Shown one piece after another: positions 8,207 through 17,116 of a stretch of 34,934 nucleotides of DNA (its first letter is position 1; every line of letters starts with the position of its first letter). The translations under genes and the position numbers were made by a program. The notes beneath the pieces were generated by a model that had not been told where the DNA came from, did no database searches, and was given only the letters and a program-made list of their open reading frames with translations. This DNA comes from Lachnospiraceae bacterium (lineage in GTDB: Bacteria; Bacillota; Clostridia; Lachnospirales; Lachnospiraceae), in NCBI GenBank assembly GCA_028692975.1, contig JAQUWF010000027.1:1-34934 (forward strand), given 5' to 3'.

Positions 8207-9127
8207 TTAATCAAATAATTTTGCCTTATATACTCCGTCGTCTACCAATTTCTGGAATGCATCCACCACGGTCTGGCGATCTTCATGGTACGTTACGCCG
8301 AACCATTTGTCGCGGCTTTCCAATACAGCCACACTGGCTTTGTCAGCCTTGATCAACTGGTCAACTACCATAGGAAGTAAATATTCAGCCTTGATATCAC
8401 CCGGTTTTACATTGCTCAGGAAATCTTTGAATCCACCGTCCAGAACATCCATAAATTCCGGCTGCATGCCCCACATATTCATGGAAACATGGCTGCCCGC
8501 ATCTACCGGACGGACCTGGCCGTCCTCCTCGATACCTGCGCCGTCTGCGGTCTTCACAATATTGGAAGTCTCATCTACGCCCACCAGATTGCCCTGGTCG
8601 TCTACCTGGCAGATGCCTCTGGTCACTGCGCCGTTATCACTCAGCGTGTTCCCAAGGATAAAGCCTGCCATGCAGATATCCATCTTGCCCTGTGTCACTG
8701 CGTGACCGTCGGTCAGATATTTGTGGATCGCAACAAAGCCCTCTTTTCCATAATAATCATCTGCGTTGATCACAGCGAAAGGTTCGTTTACGATACCTTT
8801 GCAGGATAATACGGCCTGTCCTGTTCCCCATGGCTTTGTACGGCCTTCCGGCACTTCAAAGCCTTCCGGAAGATTTGACAATTCCTGAAATGCATAGGCA
8901 ACTTCCGTAATCTTTTCGATACGGTTGCCGATAATCTCCTTAAAATCTTTTTCCAGATCTTTTCGGATGATAAACACGATCTTGTTAAAGCCCGCTTCCA
9001 GTGCATCATGGATAGAATAATCCATAATGATCTCTCCGCCCGGCCCTACCGGTGTCAGCTGTTTGATGCCCTGGCCAAAACGACTTCCGATTCCAGCCGC
9101 CATAATGATTAATGTGGTTTTTTTCAT
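8207..9127 (-). CDS. Sugar-1-phosphate nucleotidyltransferase family protein
   Basis: This 306-residue protein has the Rossmann-like nucleotidyltransferase fold. The N-terminal signature is IIMAAGIGSRFGQGIKQLTP, a variant of the LAAG-x-GxR loop that binds the nucleotide, and INADDYYG holds the metal-binding aspartates. It lacks the left-handed beta-helix acetyltransferase domain of GlmU, so it should transfer a nucleotide to a sugar phosphate only. The substrate cannot be told; the neighbour glmM suggests amino-sugar or wall-polymer precursors. It starts after AGGAGG and is spaced 14 bases from the genes on each side. Confidence 0.85.
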   Translation of the reverse strand: MKKTTLIIMAAGIGSRFGQGIKQLTPVGPGGEIIMDYSIHDALEAGFNKIVFIIRKDLEKDFKEIIGNRIEKITEVAYAFQELSNLPEGFEVPEGRTKPWGTGQAVLSCKGIVNEPFAVINADDYYGKEGFVAIHKYLTDGHAVTQGKMDICMAGFILGNTLSDNGAVTRGICQVDDQGNLVGVDETSNIVKTADGAGIEEDGQVRPVDAGSHVSMNMWGMQPEFMDVLDGGFKDFLSNVKPGDIKAEYLLPMVVDQLIKADKASVAVLESRDKWFGVTYHEDRQTVVDAFQKLVDDGVYKAKLFD

Positions 9128-9141
9128 TGTTGCTCCTCCTT

Positions 9142-10215
9142 TTAATCGTCCTGTAAATTACTGAGTTTTGCCGCCTGGTCAGCAGCGATCAGGCTATCTA
9201 TGATCTCGTCCAGATCACCGTTTAAGATATTATCCAGTCTGTGCAGGGTCAGTTTGATCCGGTGATCTGTCACGCGTCCCTGTGGGAAATTGTAGGTACG
9301 GATCTTCTCAGACCGGTCCCCTGTTCCTACCTGGCTCTTTCGTGCTTCTGCCTCTGCGTCATGGCGTTTCTGCAGTTCCATATCGTATAATCTGGAACGC
9401 AGTACCTTCAATGCTTTATCTTTATTCTTCAGCTGGGATTTTTCATCCTGGCAGGAGATCACGATACCAGTAGGTATATGAGTCAGACGTACCGCAGAGT
9501 CCGTGGTATTGACACACTGTCCACCATTTCCGGATGCACGGAACACATCGAACTTACAGTCATTCATGTTTAATTCAAAATCCACCTCTTCCGCTTCCGG
9601 CATGATCGCCACGGTGATGGTAGAGGTATGGATACGTCCGCCGCTCTCAGTCTCCGGCACACGCTGTACACGGTGTACGCCGCTTTCGTATTTGAGTCTG
9701 GAATAAGCACCGTAGCCATTGATCATAAAGGTAACTTCCTTGAAACCGCCGATGCCATTCTCATTGAGGCTGAGCATCTCCGTCTTCCAGCCCTTAGACT
9801 CCGCATATTTTACGAACATACGGTAAATTTCAGCCGCAAAGAGCGCCGCCTCATCCCCGCCTGCACCGCCTCGGATCTCCACGATAACGTTCTTTTCATC
9901 ATTCGGGTCCTTTGGCAGCAACAGAATTTTTAATTCCTGCTCTAACTCTTCAATACGTTTCTTTGACTCAGAGAGTTCTTCCTTGAGCATCTCCTTCATC
10001 TCCGGATCACTCTCACCCTCCATCATGGATAAACTGTCTTCCACGGTCTGCTGGCATGCCTTGTATTCATTATAAGCGTCTGCGATAGGCTGCAGATCAC
10101 TCTGTTCTTTCATTAATTTCTGAAATCTGCCAGAATCATTCGCTACGCCGGGTTCATTTAATTCATTCAGAATCTCCTGCAAGCGAATGACAATGTCTTC
10201 TAATCTGTCAAACAT
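9142..10215 (-). CDS. prfA: Peptide chain release factor 1
   Basis: RF1 ends translation at UAA and UAG. The 357-residue protein contains the codon-recognition region [18 protein letters not shown], with PET in place of the PxT tripeptide that separates RF1 from RF2 (SPF), and the catalytic loop [16 protein letters not shown] near residue 230. The GGQ glutamine is the methylation target of PrmC, encoded directly upstream. The ATG follows AGGAGG by six bases and overlaps the end of prmC by 16 bases, implying translational coupling. Confidence 0.98.
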   Translation of the reverse strand: MFDRLEDIVIRLQEILNELNEPGVANDSGRFQKLMKEQSDLQPIADAYNEYKACQQTVEDSLSMMEGESDPEMKEMLKEELSESKKRIEELEQELKILLLPKDPNDEKNVIVEIRGGAGGDEAALFAAEIYRMFVKYAESKGWKTEMLSLNENGIGGFKEVTFMINGYGAYSRLKYESGVHRVQRVPETESGGRIHTSTITVAIMPEAEEVDFELNMNDCKFDVFRASGNGGQCVNTTDSAVRLTHIPTGIVISCQDEKSQLKNKDKALKVLRSRLYDMELQKRHDAEAEARKSQVGTGDRSEKIRTYNFPQGRVTDHRIKLTLHRLDNILNGDLDEIIDSLIAADQAAKLSNLQDD

Positions 10216-11042
10216 GGTTTTCCTCCTATTACAATGCGGTCCAGGCCCGCCAAATCTTTTTTCACCTGTATGTTGATATATCCGGCCTCTTCCATAAGAC
10301 TACTCACAGCCTGACCCTGGTCATATCCTATTTCAAAACAGAGCCAGCCGCCATGATGCAGATGCTCCCAGCCCTCTTTGATAATCCTTCTATAAAAATG
10401 CAGCCCGTCCTCCCTGCCGTCTAAGGCAAGCATCGGCTCATGATCCTTCACTTCCTCGTCCAGCCCATGGATAATTGCTGTGGGAATGTACGGTGGATTC
10501 GAAATAATTATATCATATTCTTCTGTAATGTTGTGAAATAAATCACTTTTTACAAACTCAGCAGAAATGCCCAGATTTTCTGCATTTCTTTGGGCAATCT
10601 GCAGTGCTTCCTTCGAAATATCCACGCCGGTCCCTGTAGTTTCCGGGCATTCATGCAGCACGGAAAGCAGGATGCAGCCCGACCCGGTACACATATCCAG
10701 GATATGCATGCCCGGCTTCGTTACACGTATGACCTGCTCCACCAGATTCTCTGTATCGAAACGCGGTATCAGCACATGTTCATTTACTGAAAAGGTAAGC
10801 CCCATAAAATAGGCTTTCCCGGTCAGCTGCTGTAGGGGGATATGGGATGCGCGTTTCTCTATGCATCTATCATATGCGCTGCATTGGTCCTCCGCCACCC
10901 CATCTTCCATATGCATATAATATGCATTTCGGTCCAGACCGCTGACATGCTCCAGCAGTTCCCAGCTGTCCACGGCAGCATCGGTTATGCCCGCCTGTTC
11001 CAGACAGGCTTTACCTCTGGCCAATAACTGCCGGTACGTCAT
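10200..11042 (-). CDS. prmC: Release factor glutamine methyltransferase
   Basis: PrmC (HemK) methylates the glutamine of the release-factor GGQ motif using S-adenosylmethionine. The 280 residues show an N-terminal helical domain, SAM-binding motif I ([15 protein letters not shown]) and the catalytic NPPY in [10 protein letters not shown] at about residue 183. Gene order prmC-prfA matches its substrate. Its start overlaps the end of the yqhQ-type gene by four bases (ATGA type), so it relies on coupled translation. Confidence 0.96.
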   Translation of the reverse strand: MTYRQLLARGKACLEQAGITDAAVDSWELLEHVSGLDRNAYYMHMEDGVAEDQCSAYDRCIEKRASHIPLQQLTGKAYFMGLTFSVNEHVLIPRFDTENLVEQVIRVTKPGMHILDMCTGSGCILLSVLHECPETTGTGVDISKEALQIAQRNAENLGISAEFVKSDLFHNITEEYDIIISNPPYIPTAIIHGLDEEVKDHEPMLALDGREDGLHFYRRIIKEGWEHLHHGGWLCFEIGYDQGQAVSSLMEEAGYINIQVKKDLAGLDRIVIGGKPCLTD

Positions 11043-12001
11043 GACGTTACCTCAAACCCATTCTCCCGCAGATATTCTCTCCAGTCAAAAACAGCCTCAA
11101 CGGCAGCAATAGCCACCTCACACATATCCTCTGTAGGCTCCTGTGTGGTAAGTTTCTGCAGGGCAAGACCCGGCTTGCTGAGCCAGCGCACACACACATT
11201 GTCGCTGCGTCCCGCCAGACGGATAAATTCATAAGAGACGCCAGCGATCACCGGCACCAGAAGCACCCTGAGCACCACACGCAGTACAGGCGAACTGGTA
11301 TGTATGAAAAAGAAGAAAATAATACTGACAATCATAACGATAAACAAAAAACTGGTCCCGCAGCGGGAATGCTGTCTGGAACTCTTCATGACATTTTCCA
11401 CCTTTAATTCCATACCGTGTTCGATACAGTTGATACATTTGTGCTCTGCTCCATGATACATGAATACCCGCTGAATATCTTCCATCTTGGATATGAGCAC
11501 CATATACGTCAGGAACAGGGCAATACGAATCACCGCTTCCGCTATGGTAATGATCCAGTTGGCCGTGGTCACATGGCGCAGCAGATTTGCCACAAAATAG
11601 GGAAGCAGCATAAAAAGAGCCACCGATATCACAATAGAAAAAGTCACCGTGACACCCATAAGGATCTTATACTGCTTTTCTTCCTTAGCGTCCGCCTTCT
11701 CCTGCTCTTCCGCAGTCAGCACTTTCTCCTCTTTCTTTGTATCTTCCTCGTCCTCGTAGAAACGTGCCGAATACATGAGGCATTTGGTGCCCACCACCAG
11801 CGAATCAATAAAATTAAATACGCCTCGCAGAATCGGTATCTTATTGATTCCTTTAATGGGAATCACGCTTTTGTAATCTTCTACTTTAACTTCGATTTCC
11901 TTATCCGGCTTGCGCACGGCTATGGAGTACACGTCCTTGTGGCGCATCATAATGCCTTCCATAACTGCCTGTCCGCCTATGTTTGATGAACGCTGTGCCA
12001 T
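11039..12001 (-). CDS. yqhQ: DUF1385 (YqhQ-type) membrane protein
   Basis: This 320-residue protein belongs to the DUF1385 family, represented by B. subtilis YqhQ, whose function is not well established. It begins IGGQAVMEGIMMRH, the family signature. A charged, lysine/glutamate-rich loop (about 85-110) separates the N-terminal part from paired hydrophobic segments (about 113-145 and 150-170). The conserved block FMYHGAEHKCINCIEHG and then HSRCGTSF carry histidines and cysteines that could bind metal, followed by two more membrane segments. It leads the yqhQ-prmC-prfA group, an order common in Clostridia. Confidence 0.9.
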   Translation of the reverse strand: MAQRSSNIGGQAVMEGIMMRHKDVYSIAVRKPDKEIEVKVEDYKSVIPIKGINKIPILRGVFNFIDSLVVGTKCLMYSARFYEDEEDTKKEEKVLTAEEQEKADAKEEKQYKILMGVTVTFSIVISVALFMLLPYFVANLLRHVTTANWIITIAEAVIRIALFLTYMVLISKMEDIQRVFMYHGAEHKCINCIEHGMELKVENVMKSSRQHSRCGTSFLFIVMIVSIIFFFFIHTSSPVLRVVLRVLLVPVIAGVSYEFIRLAGRSDNVCVRWLSKPGLALQKLTTQEPTEDMCEVAIAAVEAVFDWREYLRENGFEVTS

Positions 12002-12025
12002 AAACTACCTTCTTTCCACATAAAA

Positions 12026-12098
12026 GTAGGGACGCATACCCCACCCTGAAAAGCGAAGGACACTCCACTTGATTCAGGGTGACATACCCGTCCCCTAC
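12026..12098 (-). terminator. Large two-part inverted repeat between rpmE and yqhQ
   Basis: The outer arms (12026-12034 with 12089-12098) and inner arms (ACCCTGAA 12043-12050 with TTCAGGGT 12073-12080) form a long hairpin with a symmetric internal loop. On the minus strand it ends in CTACTTTTA, so it may terminate rpmE or be a structured leader of the yqhQ operon. It does not match a riboswitch I recognise. Confidence 0.5.
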
Positions 12099-12114
12099 AC
12101 TTTGTTTTCCTATA

Positions 12115-12315
12115 CTATTGTACGCCGTATTTCTTATTGAACTTGTCAATACGTCCACGAGCCTGTGCAGCTTTCTGCTGACCAGTGTAGAATGGATGGC
12201 AATTGGAACACATTTCTACGTGAATTTCTTTCTTCGTAGATCCGGTTACAAAAGTATTTCCACAGTTACATGTTACTGTAGCCTGATGGTATTCTGGATG
12301 GATTCCTTCTTTCAT
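12115..12315 (-). CDS. rpmE: 50S ribosomal protein L31
   Basis: The 66-residue protein [12 protein letters not shown]... is L31 of the zinc-binding C+ type: CNC and CSNC supply four cysteines. An in-frame GTG at 12324 would add three residues, but that GTG is part of the Shine-Dalgarno stretch GAGGTG, seven bases before the ATG at 12315, so the shorter form is preferred. Because this copy is zinc-dependent, a cysteine-free paralogue elsewhere would be expected if the cell copes with zinc shortage. It has its own promoter. Confidence 0.96.
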   Translation of the reverse strand: MKEGIHPEYHQATVTCNCGNTFVTGSTKKEIHVEMCSNCHPFYTGQQKAAQARGRIDKFNKKYGVQ

Positions 12316-12375
12316 GATTTTCACCTCTCTATGTTTAATAATAACTTCTTTACTTGTTTTTTAAACAGCTTTGTA

Positions 12376-12404
12376 ATTGTATCATATGCAACGGCACAAT
12401 GCAA
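12376..12404 (-). promoter_or_regulatory. rpmE promoter
   Basis: Minus-strand TTGCAT (12399-12404) and TACAAT (12376-12381) are 17 bases apart, between the rho stop codon and rpmE. The same two hexamers occur in the rho promoter. No convincing terminator separates rho from rpmE. Confidence 0.65.
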
Positions 12405-12411
12405 GTTTTTT

Positions 12412-13803
12412 CTATAAGAATTTCTGTTTTTTCACCATTTGTACCAATTCTGTGTTGGTTTTGCTCCTTGCATACATGTTCAGGATGTTCTCGGTAGCGT
12501 CGTCCGCCTTCATGCCGTTCAACGCCTTGCGCATGATATATACCGCTTCCTGCTCTTCCTTGGTCAGCAGCAGGTCTTCTCTTCTGGTGCCGGACCTCTG
12601 GATATCGATAGCCGGGAACACTCTCCGCTCCTGCAGCTTGCGGTCCAGAATCAGTTCCATATTACCGGTTCCCTTGAATTCCTCATATACTACATCGTCC
12701 ATCTTGCTTCCCGTATCTACCAGGGCTGTGGCAAGAATGGTCAGACTGCCTCCCTCACGCATGTTTCTGGCTGCACCGAAGAAACGCTTTGGCATATGCA
12801 GTGCCGCCGGGTCAAGACCACCGGAAAGGGTACGTCCACTGGGCGGAACGGTCAGGTTGTAGGCACGAGCCAGTCTGGTGATACTGTCCAGAAGAATGAC
12901 TACATCTTTTTTATGCTCTACCAGACGCTTCGCACGCTCGATGACCATCTCGGATACACGTTTGTGATGCTCCGGCAGTTCATCAAAAGTAGAATAGATC
13001 ACTTCCACATTTGGTCCATGGATGGATTCTCTCATGTCCGTCACTTCCTCAGGACGTTCATCTATGAGCAGGATCATAAGGTGCATATTCGGGTCCCTGC
13101 TCAGCATGGATTTGGCTACATCCTTCAAAAGCGTTGTTTTTCCAGCTTTTGGTGGTGATACGATCATACCACGCTGCCCTCTTCCGATAGGACTGATCAG
13201 ATCCACGATACGCATGGCTGTGGTTCCTCCGGCGCGTTCCAGACGAATGCGCTCATTGGGGAAGATAGGCGTCATATCCTCAAAATTACTGCGTCTACTG
13301 CTCTCTTCCGGAGATAATCCGTTAATGGAACTTACATATAATAATGCGCCGAACTTTTCATTCTGTGTCCTGATGCGGGTATTTCCTGTAAGGAAATCTC
13401 CTGTTTTCAGATTGAACCGGCGGATCTGGGATGGGGATACATAGATATCATTCTCACCCGGCAGGAAATTCTCGCTGCGGATAAATCCATATCCGTCCGC
13501 CATAACCTCCAGAATCCCGTGGGCCTTGATGCCGCTGTCCAGCTGGGCCATGTCCGTCTTAGGCTTCTCTTCTGTTTTTGATTCTTCTTTTGTTTCTGTC
13601 TCCACCTTTGCCATTGGTTTTACCGGTTCTTTGACAGGCTGTTTTTCTTCTGGCTTCTGCTCAGGTGCTGCTTTTTTATCTTCTTCCAGCATCCGCTCAA
13701 TAAGTTCTTCCTTTTTCAGTGTGGAAATGCCTTTTAAACCTCTTGCCTTCGCCACTTCACGTAAAGCACTCGCAGACAATGACTTGTATTTTTCTCTCAT
13801 CAT
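12412..13803 (-). CDS. rho: Transcription termination factor Rho
   Basis: Rho is the hexameric RNA helicase that ends transcription. The 463-residue form starts at [20 protein letters not shown], preceded by GAGAGGG nine bases upstream; longer in-frame translation only runs back through tRNA-Leu. Residues 1-40 are the Rho N-terminal helical domain. Residues 41-85 are a lysine/glutamate/proline-rich insert. The cold-shock-like RNA-binding domain follows ([14 protein letters not shown]), then the RecA-like ATPase with P-loop PPKAGKTTL, Walker [17 protein letters not shown] and the Q/R-loop region. Such inserts are known in Rho of several phyla and add RNA contacts or phase behaviour; here that is inference. 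It has its own promoter. Confidence 0.97.
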   Translation of the reverse strand: MMREKYKSLSASALREVAKARGLKGISTLKKEELIERMLEEDKKAAPEQKPEEKQPVKEPVKPMAKVETETKEESKTEEKPKTDMAQLDSGIKAHGILEVMADGYGFIRSENFLPGENDIYVSPSQIRRFNLKTGDFLTGNTRIRTQNEKFGALLYVSSINGLSPEESSRRSNFEDMTPIFPNERIRLERAGGTTAMRIVDLISPIGRGQRGMIVSPPKAGKTTLLKDVAKSMLSRDPNMHLMILLIDERPEEVTDMRESIHGPNVEVIYSTFDELPEHHKRVSEMVIERAKRLVEHKKDVVILLDSITRLARAYNLTVPPSGRTLSGGLDPAALHMPKRFFGAARNMREGGSLTILATALVDTGSKMDDVVYEEFKGTGNMELILDRKLQERRVFPAIDIQRSGTRREDLLLTKEEQEAVYIMRKALNGMKADDATENILNMYARSKTNTELVQMVKKQKFL

Positions 13804-13881
13804 ATTCTTATACCCTCTCTTATTGGTACGTGTTGGATGATTTGTCCGAATCGACTGAAGTAATAGAAATTGTTTTACCGT

Positions 13882-13910
13882 ATTGTACCACATACCTCGT
13901 GGAAATGCAA
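13882..13910 (-). promoter_or_regulatory. rho promoter
   Basis: Minus-strand TTGCAT (13905-13910), 17-base spacer, then TGG-TACAAT with an extended -10 (13882-13887). The predicted start leaves a leader of about 70 bases. The position, just after the tRNA-Leu gene, lets rho be transcribed independently. Confidence 0.65.
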
Positions 13911-13924
13911 ACGGAGAGTTACAT

Positions 13925-13948
13925 GAAACACCGGTCACCTGATGTTTC
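13925..13948 (-). other. Stem-loop after tRNA-Leu
   Basis: GAAACATCAGG / CCGGTGTTTC with a TGA loop forms a stem directly downstream of tRNA-Leu. No T-tract follows, so it is more likely an RNA-processing or weak termination structure than a classic terminator. Confidence 0.4.
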
Positions 13949-13952
13949 CTAA

Positions 13953-14034
13953 TGCGGAATGTGGGACTTGAACCCACACGCCCTAAGACACAAGAACCTA
14001 AATCTTGCTCGTCTGCCAATTCCGACAATTCCGC
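13953..14034 (-). tRNA. tRNA-Leu (anticodon UAG)
   Basis: An 82-base class II tRNA. The acceptor GCGGAAT pairs with ATTCCGC; the anticodon stem CAAGA/TCTTG holds loop TTTAGGT, anticodon TAG; the T-arm is GTGGG-TTCAAGT-CCCAC; and a short variable arm is present. Discriminator A; CCA is not encoded. Confidence 0.97.
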
Positions 14035-14035
14035 A

Positions 14036-14070
14036 GGGCTGCACGGATTCTATTCTAAATCCGTCAGCCC
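14036..14070 (-). other. Leader hairpin in front of tRNA-Leu
   Basis: GGGCTG and CGGATT arms (14065-14070, 14058-14063 on the minus-strand 5' side) pair with AATCCG and CAGCCC, making a 12-bp interrupted hairpin one base before the mature tRNA. It covers nearly all of the predicted 5' leader removed by RNase P. Confidence 0.55.
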
Positions 14071-14074
14071 TATA

Positions 14075-14103
14075 AATATAATATATCCGTATGGTTTTGT
14101 CAA
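14075..14103 (-). promoter_or_regulatory. tRNA-Leu promoter
   Basis: Minus-strand TTGACA (14098-14103), 17-base spacer and TATATT (14075-14080), a strong housekeeping-sigma promoter, about 40 bases before the tRNA. Confidence 0.75.
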
Positions 14104-14142
14104 TGAAATCTGCCGAAAATGAGCATAAAAGGGGCATTTTCT

Positions 14143-15231
14143 CTACTTAACCACGCGCCACTTCTGCAAATTAGGATTGGCTGTATCCCACTTTGGTTCC
14201 CAGATACCTTCCTCCTCATAATCTCCTTCCACCTTGTAGGTGCCATCGCCATTCTTTCCTGCGGAAACCCAGTAATAAAGTTCCTTCCCTGTAGATTTCA
14301 CATAGGCGCCTGCTGCCATGGCTCCGCTCTGGGTCAGATAATAATACTTTTCTTTGTAAAGAAGCCATCCTTGCACTATCCAGCCGGAATCATCAAAATA
14401 ATACCACAGTCCATCAATTTTCTGCCATGCGTTGTTCTTATACGCATACCCCGCATTACAATACCACCATTTCCCGGATTCCAGTACCCAGCCTTCCAGA
14501 TATCTTCCAGATACCCAGCCTTCCGCGCACTCAAACCAGGTGGTTGCTCCGTGGCCGCTCCTATGGGTAATATAGATACGGCTGCCCTGCTTCAGGCTTC
14601 CGACTATGGTTCCATCCGGCGAAGAACGCACATTCAGTACCGTCGTGGTCACCCGCATACCCTGGCTCCCCGTGGACACCTGCTGATATTTCATATCACC
14701 GATGGCAACCTTGTCACCAACGGTACAATTTACCGACACATGATGCCCATCGTAAAGCAGGATATCCCCCGGCAGAAGGTATGCATCTCCTATCCTGTAT
14801 TTTTTGTCTGTATACACATCAAAGCCTGTTTTTCGCAGGGCTTCCCGCATCTGCCTGGTAGTCAGATGCGGATTGGCCCCCTTTAGCAGCGGGATATTCA
14901 GCACATTCCCCGCTGCCACCACATTCGCCATAGTGGATGAACTGCAGTCCGCTTCACAGTTTCTGCTGATTTTGGACGGATCCCAGCCACTTGCTTTTAA
15001 CTGTTTATAATAGGTAGTTCTCCCCCACTGGTCGTATCCGATGCGGTTATTTTCAGCCGCCTTCCGGCTGATTTCAGCAATACAATTTCCCACCTTCCGG
15101 TTCGGATAACGCAGCATACAAGACCAGGGTCTGTTATACCACGGGATCATTGCATATTCCCGTCCTGTCTGATCCCCGGCCTTGCCGCCATATATTTTCC
15201 CGTTTTCGTCATATCCACAATTCGAAAGCAT
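14143..15231 (-). CDS. Phage-type endolysin: NlpC/P60-like peptidase, SH3b and wall-binding repeats
   Basis: The 362-residue protein should cleave peptidoglycan peptides. The N-terminal part resembles phage endolysin amidases (GGKAGDQTGREY, then a catalytic-type EADCSSS cysteine near residue 111 and GHHVSV histidine near 163). A bacterial SH3 segment follows (TVLNVRSSPDGTIVGSL). The C-terminal 120 residues are aromatic glucan/choline-binding-like repeats (GKWWYCNAGYAYKNNAWQKI, then GLWYYFDDSGWIVQGW and KYYYLTQSG). There is no signal peptide, typical of lysins released by a holin, yet no phage genes flank it. The start follows CAGGAG by six bases; a TATAAT at 15258-15263 is a plausible -10. 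It is a domesticated lysin or prophage remnant. Confidence 0.85.
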   Translation of the reverse strand: MLSNCGYDENGKIYGGKAGDQTGREYAMIPWYNRPWSCMLRYPNRKVGNCIAEISRKAAENNRIGYDQWGRTTYYKQLKASGWDPSKISRNCEADCSSSTMANVVAAGNVLNIPLLKGANPHLTTRQMREALRKTGFDVYTDKKYRIGDAYLLPGDILLYDGHHVSVNCTVGDKVAIGDMKYQQVSTGSQGMRVTTTVLNVRSSPDGTIVGSLKQGSRIYITHRSGHGATTWFECAEGWVSGRYLEGWVLESGKWWYCNAGYAYKNNAWQKIDGLWYYFDDSGWIVQGWLLYKEKYYYLTQSGAMAAGAYVKSTGKELYYWVSAGKNGDGTYKVEGDYEEEGIWEPKWDTANPNLQKWRVVK

Positions 15232-15296
15232 GCAGGACTCCTGACACTCTTTTCTACATTATATGCGCTTTTATGCCTTTTGCCTCATGGACAAAA

Positions 15297-15332
15297 TTGC
15301 AGCCGCAAGGCTGTGACCGCCTCCGGCTGCAA
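15297..15332 (-). terminator. Terminator of the polyphosphate kinase gene
   Basis: A perfect 9-bp stem TTGCAGCCG / CGGCTGCAA with a large loop is followed on the minus strand by TTTTG. It separates the kinase gene from the lysin gene. Confidence 0.7.
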
Positions 15333-15396
15333 TATACTCTGGCTATTTATCCTGAATCATCTTCTTACGGTCAGCACAGTAAATGCGCAGACCTAC

Positions 15397-16881
15397 TCAA
15401 TAGTTACAATCTTTCATTTTTGCTTCAATGGCATCAATCACTACATTTAATGCCTGTACTCTGGCGTACATTTTATCCTTGGACTGAATGATATGCCATG
15501 GTGCCGTCTGGGTGCTGGTCTTGGCGATCATCTCGTCCACCGCCACCTCATACTGATCCCATTTCTCACGATTGCGCCAGTCTTCGTCTGTAATCTTCCA
15601 GCGTTTCTCCGGTGTCGCTTCCCGTTCATTAAAACGCTCCAGCTGTGTATCCTTGTCAATGTGAATCCAGAATTTTACGACTACAGCACCCCAGTCTGTG
15701 AGATTCTTCTCGAATTCGTTAATTTCATTATAGGCTCTCTGCCAGTCGTTGTCGCTGCAAAATCCTTCCAGCCTCTCCACCATGACCCTGCCATACCATG
15801 TACGGTCAAAGATAGCAACATGTCCTGTCTTGGGCAATTTTGTCCAGAAACGCCACAGGAAGTGGCGATTCTTCTCATGCACATCCGGGGAAGCAATGGG
15901 ATTTACAACAAACCCTCTGGCATCTAAGGCACTGGTCAGACGCTTGATATTGCCGCCCTTGCCCGCCGCATCCCAGCCTTCGTATGCGATAACTACCGGT
16001 ATTCCTTCTTTATAAATACGGTTGTGCAGTTTCTTTAATTTCTTCTGGGCTGCTTTCAGCTGCTGCTCATATTCTGCTCTGGTCAGCGACTTGTCCAGGG
16101 GCACATCCGCAAGTTTTGGCATCTGAACCAACGGGAACGGATTTTCCGGGATTTCCACCGGGATTTCATTGCGTTTGATTGCATCCTCGATGCCGTCCAC
16201 CAGAAGATGGCAGACCTGCAGCTCAACCAGTGCCTTTTCACTGCTGTCGATCACATGCCATGGTGCCTTCTCACTGTTTGTAGCCTTAATAAACGTTCCA
16301 AAAGCTTTCTCATATTTGCTGCGATGCTCCTGCTGATCCAAATCACGCTTGCACACTCTCCAACTGGTATCCTTGTGTTCCAGAAGATTCTGGAGACGTA
16401 CATTCTGTGCTTCCTTGGAAACATCCACAAAGATTTTCAGCACAAGATATCCGTTATCCACCAACTGACGCTCAAATACATTGATATCCGACAACCGCTG
16501 TTTCAGTTCTTTTTTCGTGCATTTTCCATCTACCACATCAAAAACAGTTTCCTCCATCCAGCCGGAATCCATGAATACAAATTTGCCCGACTCAGGAATA
16601 TGTTCCATATGGCGGCACAAGAAGGGCTTGCGGCGCTCTTCCTTCGTCGGCATCTTCATGGGAACCACCTGGAAAAAACGTGGGTCCAGATCACGGATCA
16701 GATAACTGATCAGAGTACCTTTTCCTGAAGCACCCCAGCCTTCCACAAGCACAATAACAGGAAGTTTCTTTTCCTTGATCAACTGTTGCTGCTGCGCCAG
16801 TTTCTGCCTGGTATCCTTCAGAATCTTCTTCATCTCATCCTGGCTCAGTTTTTGAATCTCGTTATCCTTCACATCGCTCAT
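15397..16881 (-). CDS. pap: Two-domain polyphosphate kinase 2 / polyphosphate:AMP phosphotransferase
   Basis: The 494-residue protein has two PPK2 domains in tandem, the layout of class II PPK2 (Pap), which uses polyphosphate to phosphorylate AMP to ADP. The N-terminal domain has P-loop EGWGASGKG (about residue 47) and the C-terminal one EGWDAAGKG (about 300). The Walker B/lid segment is intact in the C-terminal domain (FDRTWYGRVMVERLEGF) but altered in the first (FMDSGWMEETVF, lacking the DRxWYxR arginines), so catalysis likely rests on the C-terminal half. AMP versus nucleoside-diphosphate specificity cannot be proven from sequence. It stands alone with its own promoter and a structured leader. 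Confidence 0.9.
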   Translation of the reverse strand: MSDVKDNEIQKLSQDEMKKILKDTRQKLAQQQQLIKEKKLPVIVLVEGWGASGKGTLISYLIRDLDPRFFQVVPMKMPTKEERRKPFLCRHMEHIPESGKFVFMDSGWMEETVFDVVDGKCTKKELKQRLSDINVFERQLVDNGYLVLKIFVDVSKEAQNVRLQNLLEHKDTSWRVCKRDLDQQEHRSKYEKAFGTFIKATNSEKAPWHVIDSSEKALVELQVCHLLVDGIEDAIKRNEIPVEIPENPFPLVQMPKLADVPLDKSLTRAEYEQQLKAAQKKLKKLHNRIYKEGIPVVIAYEGWDAAGKGGNIKRLTSALDARGFVVNPIASPDVHEKNRHFLWRFWTKLPKTGHVAIFDRTWYGRVMVERLEGFCSDNDWQRAYNEINEFEKNLTDWGAVVVKFWIHIDKDTQLERFNEREATPEKRWKITDEDWRNREKWDQYEVAVDEMIAKTSTQTAPWHIIQSKDKMYARVQALNVVIDAIEAKMKDCNY

Positions 16882-16965
16882 ATTGCTGCCCTCCTATACT
16901 ATTAGTTACAACCCCACCACCACTGCTCTGCCGGATTCTGCCTATCTCTAATATCCTAATATAAC

Positions 16966-16984
16966 AAAAACCACCAAATGGTGG
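16966..16984 (-). terminator. Weak terminator-like hairpin in the pap leader
   Basis: CCACC-ATTT-GGTGG followed by TTTTTG on the minus strand, about 85 bases upstream of the pap start codon and about 55 after the predicted transcription start. The stem is only five base pairs. It may cap a short leader RNA or act as an attenuator. Confidence 0.4.
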
Positions 16985-17040
16985 CTTCTCACAACTAACT
17001 TAAGCATCATCCGTGCCGGGCAGTTCTCTTTATTACCTAT

Positions 17041-17069
17041 ATTATATGAAAAAACAACAGAATAAGCAA
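17041..17069 (-). promoter_or_regulatory. pap promoter
   Basis: Minus-strand TTGCTT (17064-17069), 17-base spacer, TATAAT (17041-17046). It gives an untranslated leader of about 150 bases, long for this window. Confidence 0.7.
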
Positions 17070-17116
17070 TGTAATTTTAAGTATTTGCATTTTCTATTCT
17101 ATCCGTAAAATGAACT

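Noticed and set aside
10567..11986. Long plus-strand frames opposite prmC and yqhQ
   Set aside because: They are antisense shadows of well-supported genes, without start signals or recognisable domains.
13804..14028. A 75-residue N-terminal extension of Rho
   Set aside because: It translates tRNA-Leu and the rho promoter; the ribosome binding site and Rho domain begin at 13,803.
16966..17046. Known riboswitch (fluoride, THF, ZTP, c-di-GMP or preQ1) before pap
   Set aside because: None of the conserved core sequences of these classes could be found by eye.
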